Shown piece after piece: positions 58,045 to 64,000 of a stretch of DNA of 64,000 bases. The position numbers and the translations under genes were made by a program. The stretch is taken from assembly GCA_937880075.1 (NCBI GenBank), contig CALFLM010000093.1, forward strand, positions 1 to 64,000. Reading direction: 5' to 3'. The notes under the pieces are model-generated. The model worked only from the letters and a program-made list of their open reading frames with translations. It was not told where the DNA came from and did not search any database. Each line of letters starts with the position of its first letter. The stretch's first letter is position 1. The stretch comes from an uncultured Romboutsia sp. Its GTDB lineage: Bacteria > Bacillota > Clostridia > Peptostreptococcales > Peptostreptococcaceae.

Positions 58045-58243
58045 GGTAATACCAACTGATGATCCATTAAAGGTTTATCCTGATGATAATCCAAATCATG
58101 TAGCTCAGGTTAATGGTTATAACATATATACTAGATCTTTCCATCATATAAATATCAGTCCTGGGTATACTCTTGAGGATTTAAAACAACTTAGGAAGGA
58201 AATACGTAAAGTTATCAGAAATGAAAGTAACAAACGAATTTAA
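58013..58243 (+). CDS. Small hypothetical protein
   Basis: 76 residues from ATG 58013 (58004 is an alternative three codons earlier). It overlaps both neighbours by 20-40 bases. The first half resembles the end of the preceding protein in style (VAQVNGYNIYTRSFHHINIS), then LEDLKQLRKEIRKVI, a basic helix that echoes the LRKLCRTAIKEI helix of its neighbour; the two may be paralogues. Function unknown. Confidence 0.5.
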   Translation: MKKIRNLKEIKVIPTDDPLKVYPDDNPNHVAQVNGYNIYTRSFHHINISPGYTLEDLKQLRKEIRKVIRNESNKRI

Positions 58244-59171
58244 AGGCAAAGTTAAAACCTACCTAGTAAAAAGGCTAGGTGGGTTTGATTATAGGCATGG
58301 GTGGTTAAGATTACCTACTTGCCCTTATTGTCATAGGGAAAATAAAATGGGAGTTAACCTTTCTATGTGGAGAACTAATTGTTTTAGATGTGGAGAACAT
58401 CCTTCTCCTACTCAAATGATTATGGACATAGAAGGTTTAGATAATTATGGTGAACTTATAAAATTATTGAACAATGGAGAATTTACAGAACTTGAATTTA
58501 GTGAGGAGAAGGTTGAGCTGGCCGAGAAGAAACCAGTATATCTCCCAGATGGTTTTAGGAACATCAGCATTGGAAAATCAACCGTGGCTAAAGCCATGCA
58601 AAACTACGTTAAACATAGAGGATTTGATATCAAAACCTTATCTAAAATTGGCGTCGGATATTGCACCACTGGGTCTCTATTCGGCTATCTTATCATACCA
58701 TTTTTCTATAATGGGGAACTCAGATACTATAATGCTAGACAGGTTATCGGAAGTGGCCCTCGTTACAACAACCCATCCAAAGATATTACTGGACTTGGTA
58801 AAGAATTTCTCATCTTTAACTATGATGCGCTCTTCATGTATCGCTCGGTATTTATATGTGAAGGAGCAATCAATGCTATTACGCTTGGGGAAAGGGGTAT
58901 CGCTCTCATGGGTAAAGCATTTTCCAGATACCAAGTCAATCAAATAATAAAATCACCTTGCGAACATGTAATTATACTCCTTGATCCAGATGCTAAAGAG
59001 TATGCTATTAAATTAGCTTTAGAATTAGTACATTTCAAAAAGGTAAAGGTAGTATTTTTACCAGAGGAAAAGGATGTAAATGATTTAGGAAAATCTGAAA
59101 CTCTGAAGTTAGTATATAATACTAGATATATGCAATATAAAGACTTAATAGAATTAAAGAATTCATTATGA
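58221..59171 (+). CDS. DNA primase (zinc ribbon plus TOPRIM)
   Basis: 316 residues. Zinc ribbon Cys34/Cys37/Cys54/Cys57 (CPYCH...CFRC), then the DnaG-type core, with TOPRIM motifs FICEGAINAI (Glu near 213) and VIILLDPDA (near 250). It synthesises RNA primers. The middle of the gene (about 58560-58970) is richer in G+C and CG-containing codons than the rest, which points to a recombinant segment. An mRNA hairpin lies at codons 12-22. Confidence 0.85.
   Translation: MKVTNEFKGKVKTYLVKRLGGFDYRHGWLRLPTCPYCHRENKMGVNLSMWRTNCFRCGEHPSPTQMIMDIEGLDNYGELIKLLNNGEFTELEFSEEKVELAEKKPVYLPDGFRNISIGKSTVAKAMQNYVKHRGFDIKTLSKIGVGYCTTGSLFGYLIIPFFYNGELRYYNARQVIGSGPRYNNPSKDITGLGKEFLIFNYDALFMYRSVFICEGAINAITLGERGIALMGKAFSRYQVNQIIKSPCEHVIILLDPDAKEYAIKLALELVHFKKVKVVFLPEEKDVNDLGKSETLKLVYNTRYMQYKDLIELKNSL
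58255..58286 (+). other. Coding-region hairpin at the primase 5' end
   Basis: AAACCTACCTAG pairs with CTAGGTGGGTTT over 12 bp with one U-G pair (loop of 8), starting 34 bases after the start codon. It could slow early elongation. Confidence 0.7.
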
Positions 59172-59992
59172 AAAGAGATCCGAGTATACATATTACATTA
59201 GAAAATTTTAGAGATATCCTGGAAGAATTGGAAATTACAGATTTCCCAATAACCAATTTCTTTCAGAAGGCCTCATTAAGAGCTGTTAATTCTAGAATAG
59301 TAGCAGTATCAAATAATAAAGTTAGTAAAGAAGTTAACAAAGTTTTACTAGCAAGTAAAGGAGATGCTAATCTAGTTGCTGATATTATATATTCAATAAG
59401 AATTAAGCTTAAGCATAGAGGAGTAAGAAAGATAACTCAATCTAATCAACGAGATTGGACTTTATGTAAAAAGTTAGCAGATATATGTAATCACTTTTGT
59501 GAAGATTTCAATTATCCTTTAAGAGAAGGTTTTATTAAGTATATCGAATATGGTATATCTAGGTTAAAGGATAATAGAAATTTATTAAATAGGTTAATCT
59601 CCATGTCTGATAATATTTATTCTTCTTGGGAAGCCAAGATAGTAATAGATAATGATACAGATAAATCTCTTACTAAAAGCTTACATGATTATTATGTAAA
59701 TCGTATAGCTAGTAATACTGGTATAGTAGAGAATTATTATGATCAACCCGATAAATATGTTCATTTTGTAAATCTTAAGGATTTCATAAAATCAAAAGGT
59801 TGGGATTATGAAGATTATATAGATTCACAATTTGAGGCTCTGTCCTATTGCAATGGTATACCTACAGTAGAAACCTTATATTCAGATAAGGCCATTGAAA
59901 GGTATAATAAATGGTTGTATAAACATTCAGTTAAAACTGAAACCCCAAGAGTTCAGGGTAGTTTATGGGCTCGTATAAATAAACAAGAATAA
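59168..59992 (+). CDS. Hypothetical protein of the replication operon
   Basis: A 274-residue helical protein, overlapping the primase by four bases and ending one base before the UvsW-like gene. It has a basic N-terminal half (IIYSIRIKLKHRGVRKITQS) and an acidic end. Its place suggests a replication or recombination helper, such as helicase loader or recombination mediator; sequence gives no proof. Confidence 0.55.
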   Translation: MKRDPSIHITLENFRDILEELEITDFPITNFFQKASLRAVNSRIVAVSNNKVSKEVNKVLLASKGDANLVADIIYSIRIKLKHRGVRKITQSNQRDWTLCKKLADICNHFCEDFNYPLREGFIKYIEYGISRLKDNRNLLNRLISMSDNIYSSWEAKIVIDNDTDKSLTKSLHDYYVNRIASNTGIVENYYDQPDKYVHFVNLKDFIKSKGWDYEDYIDSQFEALSYCNGIPTVETLYSDKAIERYNKWLYKHSVKTETPRVQGSLWARINKQE

Positions 59993-59993
59993 T

Positions 59994-61481
59994 ATGGAAC
60001 ATGTGAAGATTATTATTGAGAACTGTAATAATTGTTCTCTTGATGTTTCAGCTAAGATTGGTTTGAAACTGTACAAGGAATTTAGTATTAAACACCCTAA
60101 TGCTTTTTATCTCAGAGGTAAAGTAAAGAACTGGGATGGTATGGTACATTTTATCAATAAAGGTGCTCAGTTTAAAATTGGGTTATTACCATTAGTTGTA
60201 GCTAAGTGTAAAGAGTTTGGTTATAAGGTAAAGGTAATAGATACTAGGCCTAAGCTTGAATTACCTAAAAAACCAGTAACTAAGATAGCTCAATTTGATT
60301 TAAGAGAAGAGCAAATACAGGCCGTTTCTAGTATATTATATAATAAAGTAGGGAATATACCTTTCCATATTGGTGTTATAGACTATACGGTTAATGCTGG
60401 TAAGACTGCTGTAATGGTAGCCTTATATTTGAGTTTTAAAAGAAAGCTTAAGACTTTACTTATCACTAATGATTCAGATTGGTTAAACCAGGCAAAGAGA
60501 GAATTTAAGGATTATTTACCAGATGAACAGGTAACATTTGTTCAAGGTAGTAAGGTAGATAATTGGTCTAATTTCTCTATTGGTATGATTCAGAGTCTTT
60601 CACGTAATGTAAAGAAGTATCAAAGAGAATTAACCAAAATAGATATGGTGCTAGTAGATGAAGCAGATTTGGCAGGAAGTAAATCTTATCAAACTGTATT
60701 AACTCACTTATATAATACCAGGGTAAGAATAGGTTTATCAGGTACAATTTATATGAGTAAGTTAGTAAGGGATAAACTTAAGAATATGAATTTAAGAGCT
60801 TTCTTTGGAGATATTATAGCTCAGTTTAAATTATCTGAATCAATAAAGAAAGGTTATTCTACCGATACAGTAGTGAAAATGGTTGATGCCAATCTTTGGT
60901 ATAATAACTATCAATCTGAGGCTCATGAATATAGCGAAATATATAATGAAATGATTACAGAGAATCCTACTGCTTATAGGGTTGTATTAGATAGGTTGGT
61001 TTATAATATATCCTATGGTAGATTACCTGCTCTCATAGTATGCAAGTTCATTAAACACGCTGAGAATATATATGAATATATAAAGAAACACTTAGATAAG
61101 AAATATACTATCGCTGTAGTTCATGTAGAAACTAAAGATAAGGAACGTAGAGATATTATGGAAAGATTTAGGCAAGGTAAAATAGATATATTGGTATCTA
61201 CTACTATTATTGCTCGAGGTAAAAACTTCCCACTCCTGAGATATATGGTTAACGCAGCAGATATGGATTCTCAGGAAAAGAATATTCAGTTCCTTGGTCG
61301 ATTAGTTCGTACACATGAAGGAAAGGATAAAGCTTATCTCGATGATATTCATTATCCTGGTAAGTATTTAAATAGACATGGTAATCACCGTAGAATTTAT
61401 TATCAGAAACAGAATCTTAAGGTTATTAGATTAAATAGAGGTAAAGTAACAGATAGATCTGCACCAGATCTACCATTCTAA
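59994..61481 (+). CDS. uvsW: UvsW-like superfamily 2 helicase
   Basis: 495 residues. The N-terminal 90 residues match the substrate-binding domain of T4 UvsW (FYLRGKVKNWDGMVHFINKG). Then come Walker A VNAGKTAV (about 131), DEAD box LVDEADLAG (about 219), SGTIYM (about 247), and the C-terminal RecA domain with VSTTIIARGKNFPLL and QFLGRLVRT (about 431). It remodels branched DNA and R-loops, switching origin-type to recombination-type replication in T4. Hairpins follow. Confidence 0.85.
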   Translation: MEHVKIIIENCNNCSLDVSAKIGLKLYKEFSIKHPNAFYLRGKVKNWDGMVHFINKGAQFKIGLLPLVVAKCKEFGYKVKVIDTRPKLELPKKPVTKIAQFDLREEQIQAVSSILYNKVGNIPFHIGVIDYTVNAGKTAVMVALYLSFKRKLKTLLITNDSDWLNQAKREFKDYLPDEQVTFVQGSKVDNWSNFSIGMIQSLSRNVKKYQRELTKIDMVLVDEADLAGSKSYQTVLTHLYNTRVRIGLSGTIYMSKLVRDKLKNMNLRAFFGDIIAQFKLSESIKKGYSTDTVVKMVDANLWYNNYQSEAHEYSEIYNEMITENPTAYRVVLDRLVYNISYGRLPALIVCKFIKHAENIYEYIKKHLDKKYTIAVVHVETKDKERRDIMERFRQGKIDILVSTTIIARGKNFPLLRYMVNAADMDSQEKNIQFLGRLVRTHEGKDKAYLDDIHYPGKYLNRHGNHRRIYYQKQNLKVIRLNRGKVTDRSAPDLPF

Positions 61482-61532
61482 GTAGGATATCTATACCTTA
61501 CATGAGTTATTTCCTTTTTACTATGATTATAT

Positions 61533-61557
61533 ATCTTCCTTCCGGAGGAAGGAAGAT
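61533..61557 (+). terminator. Strong hairpin after the UvsW-like gene
   Basis: ATCTTCCTTCC pairs perfectly with GGAAGGAAGAT (11 bp, loop GGA). Lacking a T-run, it may act as a mRNA end or processing site. Confidence 0.7.
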
Positions 61558-61582
61558 GGATCTTATTATAGGAAAAAGGATT

Positions 61583-61636
61583 ATCCAATTAGAAGTAAAG
61601 AATAGTACTAATCATATACTCTTACTCTAATTGGAT
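61583..61636 (+). promoter_or_regulatory. Long stem-loop in the 61675 leader
   Basis: ATCCAATTAG plus AGTAA (one bulged A) pairs with TTACT plus CTAATTGGAT: 15 bp around a 23-base loop. It is followed by a TATTTGAATATA string also found at 19550. The region 61482-61674 has no gene. Confidence 0.6.
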
Positions 61637-61674
61637 TTTCTATTTGAATATATAATAACTTAATACTTTATATT

Positions 61675-62223
61675 ATGCTTACAATTAAAGATATACCTCA
61701 GGAAGCAATAGATGCTTTAGAAAAAGCATTCTATGCTAATGATAAGATTAAAGCTCTTAGAGATAAATATAATAATCTCTATATGACTGGACATTATACT
61801 CAAGCTATGCAAGTAGATAAACGTATTAGAGATTTATTACATCAATGCAAACAGAACTATGTAGATGATTATAATAAATCTAAGGAAACTTTAGCTTTGA
61901 GTACTGCTGGACTTCCACAAGAAGATTTAGAGAAAGTAACTACTCTTATCATGACTATGTTTGTTTGTTGTGATATACTTGAATCATGCCAAAGAGATAT
62001 AGAACAGACTCTACATAAGACCGATGCTTCTATGCAGTTCCAGATGTTCTTAGGTATCAGGGATATAGCTAAAGAAGTAAAGAAGAAGATTCATTATCTC
62101 CTTGAGGATACTAATTATATGTCAACTTGTTATTGGGGAGATGTATGTGATAATATGTATAAAATGATGATTAATAAAGCTAGAAGTATACTGCGTAAGA
62201 TCGGAGACTTACCTTCAAAGTAA
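61675..62223 (+). CDS. Hypothetical helical protein
   Basis: 182 residues, almost entirely helical, with five Cys in the second half (VCCDILESCQRD, STCYWGDVCDN) but not in a clear metal pattern. Unrecognised. Its stop codon lies inside the stem of a hairpin (62219-62251). Confidence 0.6.
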   Translation: MLTIKDIPQEAIDALEKAFYANDKIKALRDKYNNLYMTGHYTQAMQVDKRIRDLLHQCKQNYVDDYNKSKETLALSTAGLPQEDLEKVTTLIMTMFVCCDILESCQRDIEQTLHKTDASMQFQMFLGIRDIAKEVKKKIHYLLEDTNYMSTCYWGDVCDNMYKMMINKARSILRKIGDLPSK

Positions 62224-62251
62224 TCCTCTCTAAGGTTTTACAAGGATTACT
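62219..62251 (+). terminator. Hairpin overlapping the stop codon
   Basis: AGTAATCCT pairs perfectly with AGGATTACT; the TAA stop is within the left arm. Translation to the stop would open it, so it may sense termination. Confidence 0.55.
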
Positions 62252-62303
62252 ATTAGTATATAATAAATAATGTAGAAATAAAATTTTAATAATATTTAAC
62301 TAT

Positions 62304-62687
62304 ATGGCAAAAAAGAAAAAACCAACATTACCAGATCTGAGTAAGGTAGATCCTTTAGATGTGATCGATGTTACTCAGCTGGGCTCAAGCACTGATCCCT
62401 GTTTTGGTAAAGGGTATAATCTCTCTACTAAGGAATGCAAACTTTGTGGAGATTCAGAATTATGTGCTTTAAAGATGGCTCAAGTTTTAAAGATAACTCG
62501 AAAGGAACTTGAGGAAAAGAATCATTATAAAGATCTCGATACATTGGAAGATGTAGAGGGAATTAAGAAATATATGAGGAGCCTTAAACGTAAAGGACTT
62601 ACTCGTAAAGAGATAGTTTCAAAATGTAATACAAAGTTTGAGGTACCTAAAAAGGATTTAAGGATAATTTTTAAACAGTTAAAGTAA
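62304..62687 (+). CDS. Four-cysteine cluster phage protein
   Basis: 127 residues. Cys33, Cys45, Cys48 and Cys54 lie in DPCFGKGYNLSTKECKLCGD followed by SELC, a pattern I associate with small proteins of many large phages and suited to a zinc or iron-sulfur cluster. The C-terminal half is basic and helical (RSLKRKGLTRKEIVSKCNTK), looking like a helix-turn-helix. It may bind DNA. It lies one base before the dUTPase. Confidence 0.6.
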   Translation: MAKKKKPTLPDLSKVDPLDVIDVTQLGSSTDPCFGKGYNLSTKECKLCGDSELCALKMAQVLKITRKELEEKNHYKDLDTLEDVEGIKKYMRSLKRKGLTRKEIVSKCNTKFEVPKKDLRIIFKQLK

Positions 62688-62688
62688 T

Positions 62689-63312
62689 ATGGAACCAAGT
62701 TTTAAGTTTGTAAGAGTTCGAGATGTACATGTACCTACTCGAGCTAATCAAGGAGATGCTGGTGTAGATTTCTATGTACCAAATGATCTCACATTGGATG
62801 ACATTATTAAGTGTAATACAAATACTTATGTAAATAATTTGATCTTTACTAGTAAAGATCAAATTATTGTACCAGCTGATGAAGTATATTGTTTTGTAGA
62901 TGATGTAGATCCTGATGCAGAGTATCCTAAAGACTATATTGATTCTATTGTAATCGGACCTCATGCTACTTGTGTTATTCCTTCTGGTATTTGTGGTATA
63001 TTAGAACCAGAAGCTAGTATGCTTCAAGCCAATGATAAATCTGGAGTATCTTCAAAGAAGAAGTTAAAGGTAACAGCTTCTATTATTGATTCTCCTTATA
63101 CTGGAGAGATTCATCATGTAGTATTTAATACTAGTAATGAGCCAGTAAGAATTGATCTTGGTGAGAAGTTGGTACAGTATATTCATATTCCTATTTATCT
63201 TACTCAACCAGAAGAGATTAGTGATAGTGAATTTAATGAATTAAAAACAGAAAAAGAACTTAAATCAGGAAGAGGTTCTGATGGTATGGGTTCTGGAAAG
63301 GAGACGTTATAA
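62689..63312 (+). CDS. dut: Trimeric dUTPase
   Basis: 207 residues. Motif 1 GDAGVDFYVP (23-32), motif 2-like NDKSGVSSKK, motif 3 IIDSPYTGEIHHVVFN, and motif 5 GRGSDGMGS near the C-terminus are present. It hydrolyses dUTP to dUMP, keeping uracil out of phage DNA. The protein is longer than the usual 150 residues because of a loop of about 35 residues after motif 1 that contains a 36-bp DNA palindrome. It forms an operon with the following pyrophosphatase. Confidence 0.85.
   Translation: MEPSFKFVRVRDVHVPTRANQGDAGVDFYVPNDLTLDDIIKCNTNTYVNNLIFTSKDQIIVPADEVYCFVDDVDPDAEYPKDYIDSIVIGPHATCVIPSGICGILEPEASMLQANDKSGVSSKKKLKVTASIIDSPYTGEIHHVVFNTSNEPVRIDLGEKLVQYIHIPIYLTQPEEISDSEFNELKTEKELKSGRGSDGMGSGKETL
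62833..62868. repeat. 36-bp perfect palindrome inside the dUTPase gene
   Basis: Two 18-base arms without spacer, centred on ACTAGT at 62850/62851. It encodes residues 49-60 (NNLIFTSKDQII) of the dUTPase. Confidence 0.97.
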
Positions 63313-63313
63313 T

Positions 63314-64000
63314 ATGGACATTAGAGATATCCGTGAACAAGCTCCTCTAGTTGACGATAAGCAATTAGAGGAAATCTATAACCTTCAAAAGAATCTGATG
63401 GAAGGTTATATTGGTAAGATTGAAAAAGATCTTCCTATGTACCCAATAGATGTTAACTCTAGAAGTGGTCAAGCAGTACTTAAGGATATGTCTGCTAGAG
63501 TAATTGAGGAAATTGGAGAAGGTTACGAATCAACTACTTATGCTCTTCAGTTACTTGGTAAGTATGGATTCAATAATAGTATTATGACTGATGAAGATCA
63601 TACTATGTTATTGAATCATCTGCAGAATTCTAATGAGGAACAAGCTGATGCTATTGCTTTCTTTGTAGAGTTAATGTTATACTGTAATATCTTACCAGAG
63701 GATGTTTATAGATACGTACAGAATGTATTACTCAAGAAGTATCAAACTAATAAGAGGTTTTATTGGAACTTAGAATCTCTTATGGAGGTAGGTTTAGCAT
63801 TACTTCAAGAGAGATTTGGAGATATAACTAGTGGTTTATATAGAGTAATAGAAGATGAGGACTTTGAAACTAAGGAAGAAGCTGATCATGTTTTCAGTTA
63901 TATTCCTGGTTATAATTGCATAAGTTGGGATTTCCATGATAATGAAGCTAAATTAGCTTGGGAAGTAACTTACCATCTTTCAGTTGCTCGTAATTTCCTT
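63314..64000 (+). CDS. All-alpha NTP pyrophosphatase, 5' part
   Basis: The frame starts at ATG 63314, one base after the dUTPase stop, and is open for 229 codons to the window edge. The helical pair SARVIEEIGEGYES (about 54-67) and EEQADAIAFFVELMLYCNIL (about 105-125) matches the metal-binding ExxE...ExxD helices of the MazG / dimeric dUTPase superfamily. It would remove dUTP or another non-standard nucleotide, next to the unrelated trimeric dUTPase. The C-terminal part seen is unfamiliar. Confidence 0.6.
   Translation, partial: MDIRDIREQAPLVDDKQLEEIYNLQKNLMEGYIGKIEKDLPMYPIDVNSRSGQAVLKDMSARVIEEIGEGYESTTYALQLLGKYGFNNSIMTDEDHTMLLNHLQNSNEEQADAIAFFVELMLYCNILPEDVYRYVQNVLLKKYQTNKRFYWNLESLMEVGLALLQERFGDITSGLYRVIEDEDFETKEEADHVFSYIPGYNCISWDFHDNEAKLAWEVTYHLSVARNFL

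Noticed and set aside
58474..58947. Long open frames in other frames and strand of the primase gene
   Set aside because: They follow from the GC-richer patch of the primase; the primase frame has zinc and TOPRIM motifs, the others have nothing recognisable.
1..64000. tRNA, rRNA or integration attachment sites
   Set aside because: No cloverleaf, rRNA segment, integrase gene or tRNA-end repeat was seen on either strand by reading.

Overview
The window is a 64 kb piece of a larger AT-rich genome of a tailed phage with a contractile tail (myovirus). No window edge is a genome end: one gene enters at the left edge and one leaves at the right. The host is almost certainly a member of the Bacteroidetes, probably a gut Bacteroidales. 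Evidence: eight promoters match the Bacteroidetes primary sigma signature (TTTG, about 20 bases, TAnnTTTG); nearly all start codons follow A/T-rich leaders without Shine-Dalgarno sequences; the fibre protein has an N-terminus of a type I associate with gut Bacteroides phages; and a BACON-like domain ends the large baseplate protein. No integrase, excisionase or prophage repressor was recognised, so a lytic life style is likely but unproven.

Layout. (1) 1-16.7 kb, plus strand: about 36 small, mostly unrecognised early/accessory genes in short operons. Each operon is headed by a Bacteroidetes promoter and a small hairpin ending 15-20 bases before the ATG. Two promoter cassettes are exact duplications (90 bp and 71 bp). 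Two gene-poor stretches (12,967-13,926 and 15,065-15,986) share a repeated motif, and a very AT-rich two-gene island lies at about 15.4-16.74 kb. (2) 16.7-19.5 kb, minus strand: small membrane and unknown genes including a lipoprotein gene broken by an in-frame amber codon; a convergent terminator and a 44-bp direct repeat lie at the junction. (3) 19.6-22.4 kb: GH73-type lysin, an atypical C5-cytosine methyltransferase and a membrane-anchored protein. (4) 22.4-31.3 kb: packaging and head genes: large terminase carrying a homing intein, portal, protease-scaffold fusion with a nested scaffold start, decoration protein, major capsid, connectors. (5) 31.3-36.7 kb: fibre with a recent 417-bp tandem duplication and an SGNH-hydrolase end, a DnaA-domain-IV-like protein, cysteine-rich structural protein, and a broken small ORF. 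(6) 36.7-55.4 kb: tail completion, sheath, tube, chaperone with a -1 frameshift, tape measure, LysM, hub, spike, gp25, J-like wedge, gpI-like giant, holin, collar-domain fibre. (7) 55.5-56.1 kb, minus strand: a lone sigma-factor-like gene. (8) 56.3-64 kb: replication and nucleotide genes: DnaB-like helicase, primase, UvsW-like helicase, cysteine-cluster protein, trimeric dUTPase, and an all-alpha NTP pyrophosphatase running off the edge.

Working model: host RNA polymerase transcribes the early operons from Bacteroidetes-type promoters. The sigma-like protein may redirect polymerase to the late block, where such promoters are not seen. Head, tail and lysis genes then follow the usual myovirus order, with the fibre module inserted between connector and tail-completion genes.

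The observations most worth following are the early leader hairpins at constant distance from the start codon, a 36-bp perfect palindrome inside the dUTPase gene, two small genes with in-frame stop codons inside hairpin loops, the -1 frameshift in the tail chaperone, the nested scaffold with a rare Shine-Dalgarno, the intein at the terminase coupling motif, and an H-type pseudoknot arrangement before the replication operon.
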